Below the pieces are notes generated by a model. It saw only the letters and a program-made list of their open reading frames with translations. It was not told the origin of the DNA and ran no database searches. A DNA stretch of 64,000 nucleotides from Eubacteriaceae bacterium (lineage in GTDB: Bacteria; Bacillota; Clostridia; Eubacteriales; Anaerofustaceae). The DNA lies in the NCBI GenBank assembly GCA_009782515.1, contig WRIY01000006.1:47834-111833 (forward strand). The letters are read 5' to 3'. A program made the position numbers and the translations under genes. This document shows positions 18,675 to 27,170 of the stretch, in pieces (position 1 is the first letter of the stretch; every line of letters starts with the position of its first letter).

Positions 18675-19112
18675 ATGGATAACAACATTGTCAGCCTCAG
18701 CGCAGACAATTTCTTTAGCGAAGTTATATGCTCTGACATTCTTGCATTCGTGGACATTTGGGCAGAATGGTGCGGCCCATGCAAAGCAATTGCGCCAATT
18801 ATTGATGCATTAGCCGCAAAGTACAATGGGAGCGTGATGTTTGGCAAGCTTAACATAGACGATGACATGGACTTTTTTCAGCATTCATTCCCTGATCTGC
18901 AAAGCATACCTGCTGTTATATTGTTTTGGCATGGCGAGCCTATATGCTCGCTTATTGGAGCTTGCTCGGAAGCGGAATATGAAGAGGCAATCCTAGACAG
19001 CCTTGCCCGCAGCTCAAGCGAGCTGGCCGGGGAGGCCTGGCCTATTGCATGCTGTGCAGAGCAAGAAGCTTCACAGGAGGCTGCGCCGGAAGAGAGCGGC
19101 CCTGACAACTAG
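18675..19112 (+). CDS. Thioredoxin-like protein with acidic C-terminal tail
   Basis: Residues 1-105 form a thioredoxin fold with the active site WCGPCK (C33, C36) and a cis-proline in SIPAVILF (about 77). The tail of about 40 residues (from SSSELAGEAW) is Ala/Glu-rich with an odd CC pair and ends PEESGPDN; it has no match I recognise. Between ATG 18663 and ATG 18675, I prefer the latter because GGAGGG at 18665-18670 precedes it. The protein is probably a cytoplasmic disulfide reductase. The gene converges on a hypothetical gene with ends overlapping by four bases. Confidence 0.85.
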   Translation: MDNNIVSLSADNFFSEVICSDILAFVDIWAEWCGPCKAIAPIIDALAAKYNGSVMFGKLNIDDDMDFFQHSFPDLQSIPAVILFWHGEPICSLIGACSEAEYEEAILDSLARSSSELAGEAWPIACCAEQEASQEAAPEESGPDN

Positions 19113-19753
19113 GGCGCAACCTCGTAATACTTTCGAGGCAGCAGGTAGTACTTGAAATTTGGCTTTCTTTTGCTGTTCTCAGTAATTATAAAAGGCAGCA
19201 GCCGCTCGGGCGGCATGCATGAATGCGGCAAAAGCTCTTGCTGGGCTATGAGCAGCGAGGCTGCCCATGCTGTGGCGCCAAAAGAGCATTCCTGCGGAAG
19301 CCTGAGCCGAAAGTATGAAGTGCTGTCATTATACAGCTTGGCAAACGCCCTGCAGTCTTTGGTTTGGGGGGCGCTTGCCTGTAAACTGACTGCTGCTGCT
19401 GCCTGGCTTAGCCAGCTAATGTTAAGCCTGTAGCTCTCTTCCAGCGAATAGATTATTACAGCCCGGCAAAACCTGTTTGAGCCCGGGGCTGTCAGGCGCT
19501 CATCACAAGAAGATACATAGGCAAATGCCATCTCTGCTTCTGAAAGCTTCTTTTGCGTTTGCTTTCTTTTGAAAAAAGGCTCTGCAGCAGCCATTTCCAA
19601 AACTAAATCGGATGCATCGCCTCTGGGCGCCTTTACATACGGCCGCAGCTTCAGCAGGTCTATTGGGTGCTTGTCTTCGATATGCTTTCCCACAGCCATA
19701 ACAGGCTTTGTGTCAAAGCGCCGATCTGCGCTCTGTATTTTCGTATTTTTCAT
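19109..19753 (-). CDS. Hypothetical protein
   Basis: I do not recognise this 214-residue protein. It has no signal peptide or membrane segment and is rich in Ala, Lys and Ser. GGGGGAG precedes the ATG by four bases, which strongly supports the start, and codon use looks like that of its neighbours. Conserved-looking elements include DERLTAPGSNRFCRAVIIYSLE (about 90-111) and RLRLPQECSFGATAW. The gene is on the opposite strand to the thioredoxin-like gene and overlaps its end by four bases. Confidence 0.6.
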   Translation of the reverse strand: MKNTKIQSADRRFDTKPVMAVGKHIEDKHPIDLLKLRPYVKAPRGDASDLVLEMAAAEPFFKRKQTQKKLSEAEMAFAYVSSCDERLTAPGSNRFCRAVIIYSLEESYRLNISWLSQAAAAVSLQASAPQTKDCRAFAKLYNDSTSYFRLRLPQECSFGATAWAASLLIAQQELLPHSCMPPERLLPFIITENSKRKPNFKYYLLPRKYYEVAP

Positions 19754-20121
19754 CCAACTCCCCCATTAGCTTACTATTGCCTGCATGCAGGGCTTTTATG
19801 CGCATTCTTTGCCGGGATGCCAAGACGCCCTTCTTGCGAAAGCGGCTTATTTAAACTTGCATGCCTGCCTGGTTTTGCCCTTGCGCTGAGGCGCAAGGCA
19901 GCTCTTTTTTTCTGCCTGTATAAAGCTGTCAAAAAGCTGCCGGCAAGCGCTATTGCTTGCCCTTTAATTATACTAGCACACATTGCCTATTGCGCAAAGC
20001 TTGCCATCTATGCCATGCATCTCCGAATTTTGAATCTGTAAATGCTTTCCATTAAGCAAGCATATGCATAAAGGCTGGCGAAAACGATTGCCGAATGCAA
20101 AAAGCGTTAAAAATTTGGATG
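19754..20121. other. Intergenic region with hairpins, no gene seen
   Basis: This stretch lies between a minus-strand gene start and a plus-strand promoter. It holds two GC-rich hairpins: CCTTGCGC/GCGCAAGG (19879-19898), followed on the plus strand by a T run around 19904-19911, and GGCAAGC/GCTTGCC (19942-19961). An open frame of about 120 codons (19667-20041, +) has no ribosome site and partly overlaps the gene at 19109-19753; I reject it. Confidence 0.4.
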
Positions 20122-20150
20122 TTGACATTGCAAAAAACAGGGGTTATAAT
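20122..20150 (+). promoter_or_regulatory. Consensus sigma-A promoter of the T-box transcript
   Basis: TTGACA (20122-20127) and TATAAT (20145-20150) are both perfect, with an ideal 17-base spacer. Transcription should start near 20157, just before the T-box. Such a strong promoter fits a gene controlled mainly by terminator read-through. Confidence 0.85.
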
Positions 20151-20157
20151 ACTTTCA

Positions 20158-20420
20158 TTCATTAATAAAGGCGATAATGAAGGGCAAGTAGCTTTGTGCA
20201 TCCAATATAAAGAAAGCAGCCGGATGATGAAAGGCGCATAGCGGGCCAAAGCGAATACGCCTTCTAGCCCTGCACTGAAAGCCAAGGCGAGTAGGCTGCA
20301 GCGAAGTGGCGCTCGATATAGCGCTTGAGTAGAGACACTCACTGCGGCTGCTACAGCGCGAGCTGGCAGCGAACATTAGGTGGTAACACGGCTAAGCCGT
20401 CCTTTTGAGCGGCTTTTTTT
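20158..20420 (+). ncRNA. T-box riboswitch (tyrosine specifier UAC) with first antiterminator/terminator
   Basis: The leader folds as a T-box. Stem I: GAAGGGC (20179-20185) pairs with GCCUUC (20259-20264); above it the loop-E strands AAGUA (20186-20190) and GAA (20253-20255) flank the specifier UAC (20256-20258); GCUUUG (20191-20196) pairs with CAAAGC (20247-20252). UAC is a tyrosine codon. A stem III with a GCGA loop (about 20346-20370) precedes the T-box sequence AGGUGGUAACACGG (20378-20391), whose UGGU matches an A at the tRNA discriminator position, as in tRNA-Tyr. The first terminator is AAGCCG/CGGCTT with a T run to 20420. Uncharged tRNA-Tyr should favour read-through. Confidence 0.85.
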
Positions 20421-20521
20421 GTTGCAGTCTACTCGGTGAGGCGCTCTTGCGTGAGCAGGGCGCGAACATTAGGTGGTAACACGGCTAACAGGCCGCCCTT
20501 TTGAAAAGGGCGGCGTTTTTT
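20421..20521 (+). ncRNA. Second T-box antiterminator/terminator module without its own Stem I
   Basis: Immediately after the first terminator comes a short hairpin (GCGCTC..., 20440-20463, GUGA loop) resembling stem III, then a second T-box sequence inside a 27-base segment (20462-20488) identical to 20369-20395. It is followed by a stronger terminator: GCCGCCCTTTT/AAAAGGGCGGC (20492-20514) and a T run to 20521. No specifier loop lies between the modules, so this is a partial duplication of the 3' half. Confidence 0.8.
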
Positions 20522-20569
20522 GTACCGGCAACAGCATTAAACCTAAAAAACTATATAGGAGGCATTACA

Positions 20570-22207
20570 ATGATTCTTGCTGATTTACTGGAACGGAATG
20601 CTGCTGAATTCGGCGATGAAGTTTGCTTGGTTGAAGTCAATCCGGAGCTTGAGGAGAAGACTGCCAGCGAATGGAAAGAGCTGGCTCTCGTTGAGCCTAA
20701 GCCAGCCAACTCATACCGAAAAGAGATAACGTGGAAAGAGTTTGATGACAGAGCCAACCAGGTTGCATCGCTCTTATTGTCAAGAGGCGTGCAAAAGGGC
20801 GATAAAGTTGCAATTCTTTTGATGAATTGCATCGAATGGCTTCCGATCTACTTTGGGATCCTCAAGTCAGGAGCCATAGCAGTACCGCTAAACTTTCGCT
20901 ACTCAAGCTCTGAGATCGAGTATTGCGTCAACTTGTCTGATGCATCAATACTTATATTTGGCGAAGAATTTATAAGCAGGATGGAGCCACTGGCCGGAAA
21001 GCTGCCTAACATAAAGGAATTCTACTTTTCTGGAAACGGAAACAAGCCGGAATACGCGCAAAGCTATGAAGAGGCGTCTTCAGCGATGCCAACTGACAAG
21101 CCTGATGTTGCGCTTACAAGCGATGATCTTGCAGCAATATACTATTCGTCGGGAACAACAGGGTTCCCAAAAGCCATACTGCACAACCAGCAGAGCTTAA
21201 TGCATGCATGCCTTGCAGAGCAAAACCACCACGGCCAGACAAGGGATGACTGCTTCCTGCTTATACCCCCCCTTTACCATACCGGGGCAAAGATGCACTG
21301 GTTTGGCAGCCTGCTCGCCGGCTCCAAGGCGATCTTGCTGAAGGGAACATCTCCAAGATGGATACTGGAGACGGCTTCGCAGGAACAGGCGACAATTGTA
21401 TGGCTTTTAGTGCCTTGGGCCCAAGATATTCTGGAAGCGCTTGATTCAGGAGAGCTGCTGCTATCTGATTACAGCCTGGCTCAATGGCGCCTTATGCACA
21501 TAGGCGCGCAGCCGGTTCCGCCAAGCCTGATAAAGCATTGGCTTGAATACTTCCCGGATCATTTATATGACACTAACTACGGGCTCTCAGAAGCTACAGG
21601 CCCGGGCGTTGTGCACCTCGGGGTGGAAAATATCCATAAAGTTGGCGCCATTGGAATTGCCGGCTTTGGATGGGAGACTCGCGTTGTTGATGAGTGGTTT
21701 AACGACGTTGAGGGAAGCGCAGTTGGAGAGCTTGCAGTAAAGGGCGATGGCCTGATGGAGTGCTACTACAAAGACCCCGCCGCAACTGAGGCAGTTATGC
21801 GCGATGGATGGCTGCTAACAGGCGACATGGCTATGATTGACGAAGACGGGTTCATATTCCTGGTTGACCGGAAAAAAGATGTCATAATAATGGGAGGCGA
21901 AAATATCTATCCTGTTCAGATAGAAGATTTTTTGCATACTAATGATAAGGTGAGCGACGTAGCAGTCATTGGCGTGCCGGACAAGAGGCTGGGCGAAGTC
22001 GCAGCGGCTATAATTGAGATTAAGGCCGGAATGTCGGCAACAGAAGAAGAAATAAACGAATTCTGCATGGAACTGCCACGCTACAAGCGCCCTCGCAAAA
22101 TTATTTTTGCCAATGTTCCCAGAAATGCAACCGGAAAGATCGAAAAGCCGCTTCTAAGAGAGACTTATGCAGGCGGCAGGGTTGTTGAACAGCAGATTAG
22201 GAGCTAG
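20570..22207 (+). CDS. Class I adenylate-forming acyl/aryl-CoA ligase
   Basis: The enzyme should activate a carboxylic acid with ATP and join it to coenzyme A. The 545 residues contain the AMP-binding loop YYSSGTTGFPKA (about 190-201), YGLSEATGPG, LLTGDMAMIDEDGFIFLVDRKKDVIIMGGENI in the hinge region split between residues 405 and 440, and the catalytic lysine near the end in NATGKIEK. AGGAGG at 20557-20562 fixes the ATG at 20570. Substrate cannot be read. Control by a tyrosine T-box suggests an aryl acid such as 4-hydroxyphenylacetate (inference), not a general fatty acid. Confidence 0.88.
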   Translation: MILADLLERNAAEFGDEVCLVEVNPELEEKTASEWKELALVEPKPANSYRKEITWKEFDDRANQVASLLLSRGVQKGDKVAILLMNCIEWLPIYFGILKSGAIAVPLNFRYSSSEIEYCVNLSDASILIFGEEFISRMEPLAGKLPNIKEFYFSGNGNKPEYAQSYEEASSAMPTDKPDVALTSDDLAAIYYSSGTTGFPKAILHNQQSLMHACLAEQNHHGQTRDDCFLLIPPLYHTGAKMHWFGSLLAGSKAILLKGTSPRWILETASQEQATIVWLLVPWAQDILEALDSGELLLSDYSLAQWRLMHIGAQPVPPSLIKHWLEYFPDHLYDTNYGLSEATGPGVVHLGVENIHKVGAIGIAGFGWETRVVDEWFNDVEGSAVGELAVKGDGLMECYYKDPAATEAVMRDGWLLTGDMAMIDEDGFIFLVDRKKDVIIMGGENIYPVQIEDFLHTNDKVSDVAVIGVPDKRLGEVAAAIIEIKAGMSATEEEINEFCMELPRYKRPRKIIFANVPRNATGKIEKPLLRETYAGGRVVEQQIRS

Positions 22208-22231
22208 CTTGCAAGCATGCCCTTAAAACAA

Positions 22232-22268
22232 AAAATTGCTTTGCATAAATATGCAAGGCAATTTTTTT
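22232..22268 (+). terminator. Terminator after the CoA ligase
   Basis: AAAATTGCTTTGCAT and ATGCAAGGCAATTTT pair almost perfectly (one T-G pair) around an AAAT loop and end in seven T. The symmetric A/T flanks could also stop transcription from the minus strand side. Confidence 0.85.
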
Positions 22269-22306
22269 CATGCTAATGCAAAGCGCTGGGCCGGCAAAGC
22301 CTTTTC

Positions 22307-23260
22307 TTATTTCTGCCCTCTTTCGTACGGAGTGCCAACTGCTTTGGGCGCTTGGGACTTTTTAGATGTAAACACAAGCGCAATGATGGTTGCAATGTAT
22401 GGAGCCATTTTATAAAAACCGCTCGGCAATCCAATTGCCGCCAGGAGAGGTATAGTTGAGTATGCGCTTGCCAGAGTCTTCATTAAGCCAAAAAACAATG
22501 AGGCAAGCAGAATTCGCATTGGCTTCCATTGGCCAAATATCAGCACTGCAAGCGCTAAAAATCCATAGCCGCCGACCTCGGCATCGAAGCTTGTTGATGT
22601 CGGCACGACATATATTACCCCGCCCATTCCCGCCAGAAAGCCGGAAGCGAGCACGCCGCTGTATCGCATTTTATAAACATCAACACCCAGGGAGTCTGCT
22701 GCTGCGGGGTGCTCTCCGCATGCGCGCAGCCTCAGGCCGTAGCGCGTTTTATACAATACCACATACGAAGCAGCCAATACAGCGAAGCCAATAAATGTAG
22801 TTATATAGCAATTCGTAAACAAAAAATCCCCGATAATAGGAATGCTGCCCAGGAAGGGGACTTTTTTGATAATGTATTCGTCGCGAAAGCCTATATGCGA
22901 TATCGTTTGAACTGATCTTGCTATATAAATAGCAAAAGCCGGCGCGAAAATATTCAGCGCAGTTCCGCATATCACCTGGTCAGCTTTCAGGCTTACTGAT
23001 GCTATAGCGTGAAGCGCAGAAAAGATAAGCCCTGATATGCCGCCTATAAGCAGCGCCAGCAGCAAAGCGAGCTGTGAATGTATTGAATTTTGTATATGCG
23101 ATAGAGAGTAGATGCCGCAAAAAGCGCCAAATACCATAATTCCTTCCAGCGCAACATTGGCTATGCCGCTTCTCTCAGAAAACAGCCCGCCAATCGCTAC
23201 GATTAAAAGCGGAATTGTAAAATACATTGTTTGCTGTGCCATAAAATAGACGATGCTCAT
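22307..23260 (-). CDS. Nucleoside-type ABC transporter permease (YufQ/NupQ-like)
   Basis: The 317-residue membrane protein has about eight segments and belongs to the BPD_transp_2 family of sugar/nucleoside permeases. Family-like pieces are FSERSGIANVALEGIMVFGAF near the N-terminus (about 28-48) and GLRLRACGEHPAAADSLGV in a cytoplasmic loop (about 175-193). The start overlaps the end of the other permease by four bases. With the two upstream genes it forms a complete inner-membrane import complex, probably for purine nucleosides by homology to Bacillus yufOPQ/nupOPQ; no binding lipoprotein is nearby. Confidence 0.85.
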   Translation of the reverse strand: MSIVYFMAQQTMYFTIPLLIVAIGGLFSERSGIANVALEGIMVFGAFCGIYSLSHIQNSIHSQLALLLALLIGGISGLIFSALHAIASVSLKADQVICGTALNIFAPAFAIYIARSVQTISHIGFRDEYIIKKVPFLGSIPIIGDFLFTNCYITTFIGFAVLAASYVVLYKTRYGLRLRACGEHPAAADSLGVDVYKMRYSGVLASGFLAGMGGVIYVVPTSTSFDAEVGGYGFLALAVLIFGQWKPMRILLASLFFGLMKTLASAYSTIPLLAAIGLPSGFYKMAPYIATIIALVFTSKKSQAPKAVGTPYERGQK

Positions 23261-24351
23261 AAATCAGCCTCCACCCCTTTGCGCTCGAAAAGAAGCTTTC
23301 CTATTGATGAGCTAAGAGCGCTGCAGTAAATAATCACAGAGATAACGATATTAATAATTTCGGGAACATAGCCATATCGCTGAAGGTAAAGCCCGCCAAC
23401 GTTTATATATGCGATAAAAATGCCTGAAAAGAAAACGCCTATAGGGTTGTTGAGGGCTAAAAGCGCAACTGGTATGCCATTAAAGCCCTCAGACGCCAGC
23501 ACATCAACGACAGTCATGTATTTGCCTGCGTTTGACAGGTACAAAAAACCTCCGCCAGCGCCTGCAAGCGCGCCGGCTATTGCCATAGCAGCTACAATGC
23601 ACCTCATCTCATTAATGCCTGCATACTTTGCAGCATGCCTGTTGAGCCCGCAAACTTTAAGCTCATAGCCAAAAGGCGTTAGCTGCAGCAAACCCCAGCA
23701 TAGAATGGCCACACCCAAAGAAACAAAAATGCCGATGTTCGCGCCACTGTCAACAAACAGTTTTTCCATGCCGTAAGTAGGGATGAAAACGCCCGGGGCA
23801 ACAGTAAGGTTTTTTGCTGCGTTGTATATATTGCTTTTGACAATGAGCATATTCGCCAAATACATGCCAATGTAGTTCATCATTATGCAGCTGATAACCT
23901 CATTTACGTTGGCAACTGCCTTTAGCAGCCCTGGAACAGCAGCCCACAGAGCGCCTGAGGCCATAGCGGCAAGTATGCAGGCAATCCAGCGCAGCGGCGC
24001 AGGAAGGCTGAAGTTGACACTTGCATAAATGGCGCAAAAGGCGCCAATAACAAACTGTCCCGGCATTCCGATGTTAAACAGCCCTGCTTTGGCTGCAAAT
24101 GCAAAGGCCAGGCCTGTAAAAATTATCGGGGTTGCCTGGTAGAGCACAAGCCCGAAGCTTTTTGCGCCACGGGCAAAGCCCCCGTTCAAAATAGTCGCAA
24201 AACCCTGCAAAGCCATGCTCGAATTGCTGATGAGAAGAATAGCAAATCCGGCAAGCAAGCCTAAAGCAATAGCAGCAAGAGATGAAGCAAAGCTTGCTGC
24301 ACCGGCGCTGCTAAGCCATTTGAACTTATATCTGGCCACGCTACGACACAT
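23257..24351 (-). CDS. Nucleoside-type ABC transporter permease (YufP/NupP-like)
   Basis: A multi-segment membrane protein of about 364 residues, the longer of the two permeases. It has AAKAGLFNIGMPGQFVIGAF and GYELKVCGLNRHAAKYAGI, the equivalents of the loop motifs in the partner permease. The start is uncertain: ATG 24351 lies inside the end of the ATPase gene, and a GTG at 24339 with AAGGA upstream is an alternative; the ATG at 24390 would overlap the ATPase by 50 bases and looks too early. Confidence 0.83.
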   Translation of the reverse strand: MCRSVARYKFKWLSSAGAASFASSLAAIALGLLAGFAILLISNSSMALQGFATILNGGFARGAKSFGLVLYQATPIIFTGLAFAFAAKAGLFNIGMPGQFVIGAFCAIYASVNFSLPAPLRWIACILAAMASGALWAAVPGLLKAVANVNEVISCIMMNYIGMYLANMLIVKSNIYNAAKNLTVAPGVFIPTYGMEKLFVDSGANIGIFVSLGVAILCWGLLQLTPFGYELKVCGLNRHAAKYAGINEMRCIVAAMAIAGALAGAGGGFLYLSNAGKYMTVVDVLASEGFNGIPVALLALNNPIGVFFSGIFIAYINVGGLYLQRYGYVPEIINIVISVIIYCSALSSSIGKLLFERKGVEADL

Positions 24352-25885
24352 CCTTTTGGTTATTTTTTGCTCCGGACATATATAAGCCAAGCTCTGCCGC
24401 GCTTATATCGCCTGTTTTAAATGAGCCTGTGATCTTGCCTTCAAAAGCAACCAGCAGCCTATCGCTGAGCTCAAAAGCTTCGTCAAGCTCAAGCGTCACT
24501 AAAAGGACCGCTTTCCCTTCGTTGCGCTGCTTGATAATATTTTGGTGTATATACTCTATAGCGCCAACATCAAGGCCGCGGGTAGGCTGCACAGCTACCA
24601 GCAGCTCAGGGTCAAGATCCAATTCACGGGCTATGATCGCCTTTTGCTGGTTGCCTCCTGACATTGAAGCCATTATTGTCTGCGCCCCTTTGCCGGCTCT
24701 TATGTCATATTCCTCTATTAGCCTTGCGGCATTGCCCGCAATCGCTGACGGGCTTAGAAAGCCCCTGTTTTGGAATGGATATCTATAGTAAGTTTCCAAT
24801 ATGAGGTTTTCGGAAAGGGAGTAGCCTAGCACCAGGCCCTCCCGCTGCCTGTCTTCCGGCACATGCGAAATACCGAATGCTGTCCGGCTCCTGACCGAAG
24901 TGGAAGTGATGTCTTGTCCAAAAAGCAGCACTTTGCCGGATGTGGGCTTGATAAGGCCGCATATTGCCCTGACTATCTCCCCCTGGCCGTTTCCGTCTAC
25001 CCCGACAATGCACACAACTTCATTTCGCCTAACTTCGAATGAGACATTATCAACTTTTGCTTTTTCGCCTTTGGCGCTTCCGGCTATGGTTAATCCGGAA
25101 ACGCTAAGCACTGCCTCTTTGGCTTCAAGCTCGCCCTTTTTTACGTGCCGGCTGATTTTTCTGCCAACCATCATCTCGCTGAGGGCTGCTTCGCTTGTTG
25201 ATGATACTTGCACTGTTGCGACAGCCTTCCCTTTTCTTAGAACTGTGCACCTGTTTGCAGCTTCCTTTATTTCATTTAGCTTGTGGGTTATGAAAATAAT
25301 CGATTTGCCTGAAGCAGCAAGGCGCTTCATAATTGCCATAAGCTGAGCTATTTCCTGGGGAATAAGCACTGCTGTCGGCTCATCAAAAATCAAAAGCTCG
25401 CACTGCCTGTAAAGCATCTTGAGTATTTCAACTCTCTGCTGCATGCCAACAGTAATATTGTCAACAAGCTCGTCCGGCTGAATGTAAAACTGGTATTCCT
25501 CGCTTAGCTCCAGCACTTTTTGCCTGGCCTTTTGCATATCAAGAAATCCTTTGTTTACTATTTCATCGCCTAGCACGATGTTTTCAAGCACAGTGAAGCT
25601 GCCAACAAGCTTAAAATGCTGGTGGACCATTCCTATCCTCAGGTTTGTAGCCTGCCTTGGGCTCTTTATCTGCACTTGCTCGCCTTTGTAGACTATATAG
25701 CCGCTGTCCGGCTCATACAAGCCGAATAAAATGCTCATAAGAGTTGACTTGCCTGCGCCGTTTTCGCCTAAAAGGGCATGAATCTCGCCATATTTGACAT
25801 CAAACGAAATTCCGTCATTGGCAAGCACGCCCGGAAAAGCTTTTGTGATATTGACGAGTTCGAGAATATTTTCCTGGCTATTCAT
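24341..25885 (-). CDS. Nucleoside-type ABC transporter, duplicated ATP-binding subunit (YufO/NupO-like)
   Basis: A 514-residue protein with two ATP-binding halves. The first has Walker A GENGAGKST (about 39-47), the signature VGMQQRVEILK and Walker B LLIFDEPTAVL. The second has a degenerate P-loop GVDGNGQGE, signature MSGGNQQK and Walker B LLVAVQPTRGLD where the usual DE is VQ. This asymmetry is normal for this family (RbsA/BmpA-type importers), so it is not a sign of decay. The start overlaps the end of prmA by eight bases. Confidence 0.9.
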   Translation of the reverse strand: MNSQENILELVNITKAFPGVLANDGISFDVKYGEIHALLGENGAGKSTLMSILFGLYEPDSGYIVYKGEQVQIKSPRQATNLRIGMVHQHFKLVGSFTVLENIVLGDEIVNKGFLDMQKARQKVLELSEEYQFYIQPDELVDNITVGMQQRVEILKMLYRQCELLIFDEPTAVLIPQEIAQLMAIMKRLAASGKSIIFITHKLNEIKEAANRCTVLRKGKAVATVQVSSTSEAALSEMMVGRKISRHVKKGELEAKEAVLSVSGLTIAGSAKGEKAKVDNVSFEVRRNEVVCIVGVDGNGQGEIVRAICGLIKPTSGKVLLFGQDITSTSVRSRTAFGISHVPEDRQREGLVLGYSLSENLILETYYRYPFQNRGFLSPSAIAGNAARLIEEYDIRAGKGAQTIMASMSGGNQQKAIIARELDLDPELLVAVQPTRGLDVGAIEYIHQNIIKQRNEGKAVLLVTLELDEAFELSDRLLVAFEGKITGSFKTGDISAAELGLYMSGAKNNQKDVS

Positions 25886-26834
25886 TTTGCGCAGCCTTTC
25901 TTGCGCTTACAAGCCGCCAGCCGTTAAGCTCTTTGGTTTGCACGCTGGCAAAGCCTGCTGCTTCATATGAGCGCAGGACTTCATCAAGGGTTCCTTCTGT
26001 AATGCCTGAAGACACAAACAAGCCGCCGCTTTTTAAAACATCGCCTACATTTGCGCAAAGGCGCGTTATTAGATTTGCAAACAGATTGGCAACGACGATA
26101 TCTGCCTTCTCGGCCACGCCTTCGACCAGATCGCCAACCCTAAGCTCAAGCTCGCTTCCAACACCATTTATTGCCGCTGTATTTGAGCTTGCTATTATTG
26201 CTGTTTGGTCAATGTCAATGCCAAGGCACCTGAGGGCGCCAAGCTTTAGGGCTGCTACTGAAAGCAATCCGCTGCCGCATCCGACATCAATGACAAACTC
26301 CCCGCCTTTTATTGCCTCTTCAAGCGCTAACAAGCACAGCTGCGTGCTCTCATGCTGTCCGGAGCCAAAGCTTGAAGCGGGATCTATTTCTATGATGGTT
26401 CTGTCTGTGCTCTCTGGCAGGCTCTCCCATGCAGGCTTAATGTATAGCTTTTGGCCGATCTTTATTGGCTTAAAGAATGCTTTCCAGTTGTCTTCCCAGT
26501 CTTCATCGCGCATAAGCGCTGTTTGTATGCGAAGGCTTCCGAATGTGCCGCTTGCATCTGAATCTTTTAGCGCCTTTACCGCCTCGCGCACAGCCGCTTC
26601 GCTGCGCTTTCCCTGATCAGTGTTGGGAAAGTATGCTTTGACAGAAGGCTCTCTGGCCGGATCAGCCCAGCTCTCATCCACTGTATCCCATAAATTGCTG
26701 TTATCGCTTAGGAAAGCTTCCGCTTCCATTGGATCGTCGATCGCCAGCTTATTAATGCCCAGGAATGCAAGCTTGCCGCATAAAGCGTCTATGCCTTCCG
26801 AAGCTGTATATATTGTTAGCTCAAACCATTCCAT
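25878..26834 (-). CDS. prmA: Ribosomal protein L11 methyltransferase
   Basis: PrmA trimethylates ribosomal protein L11. The 318-residue protein begins MEWFELTIYTASEG, the family start, at ATG 26834 with AGGAAGGGG upstream; an in-frame ATG at 26960 would add 42 unrelated residues and I reject it. The SAM-binding loop VIDVGCGSGLLSVAALKLG (about 173-191) and the catalytic NLFANLI (motif IV) are present, as is DPASSFGSGQHEST. It usually sits by dnaJ or rsmE; here it precedes an ABC transporter, so co-transcription is positional only. Confidence 0.92.
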   Translation of the reverse strand: MEWFELTIYTASEGIDALCGKLAFLGINKLAIDDPMEAEAFLSDNSNLWDTVDESWADPAREPSVKAYFPNTDQGKRSEAAVREAVKALKDSDASGTFGSLRIQTALMRDEDWEDNWKAFFKPIKIGQKLYIKPAWESLPESTDRTIIEIDPASSFGSGQHESTQLCLLALEEAIKGGEFVIDVGCGSGLLSVAALKLGALRCLGIDIDQTAIIASSNTAAINGVGSELELRVGDLVEGVAEKADIVVANLFANLITRLCANVGDVLKSGGLFVSSGITEGTLDEVLRSYEAAGFASVQTKELNGWRLVSARKAAQNE

Positions 26835-27170
26835 TAATGCCCCTTCCTGGCTGTTTATTTTTGCCAAGCGTATTGCTGATTTGGCTGGTGGCTGCATTAT
26901 TGCCATTAACATTTTACTACAGCAGGCTAAATTATGGTATCCTGATGCAATTGGCGCCAAAGCTAAATTACGAGACGGCAGAGCCTTAATGGCGCCCGAT
27001 GCCAGATCGTATAGGCCGGGCCTATGCGCGCCGGAGGCGCATTTGCCGCAGTTATGTGCTAAAATCGTATCATACCGGAGCGAAGCAAGGCGAATTGCAC
27101 CTCGTTTAAACGCCTGTGCCGACTGGCACGCTATGAAAGGATCGCGCCCACAAAGGCGCTGGGTATAATT
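26835..27170. other. Divergent intergenic region with hairpins
   Basis: The gap lies between divergent prmA and argH. It holds two adjacent inverted repeats: ATAGGCC-G-GGCCTAT (27011-27025) and TGCGC/GCGCA (27024-27040). No ARG box, T-box or clear -35/-10 pair was found for argH. TATAAT occurs at 27164-27169 but only one base before the argH ATG, too close to be its -10. Confidence 0.35.

Noticed and set aside
24341..24390. Long 50-base overlap between the ABC ATPase and permease genes
   Set aside because: It results from an early in-frame ATG; later starts at 24351 or 24339 remove most of it.
27161..27170. TATAAT directly before the argH start as a leaderless promoter
   Set aside because: Only one base lies between the hexamer and the ATG, so transcription would start inside codon 2 or 3; no -35 fits either.
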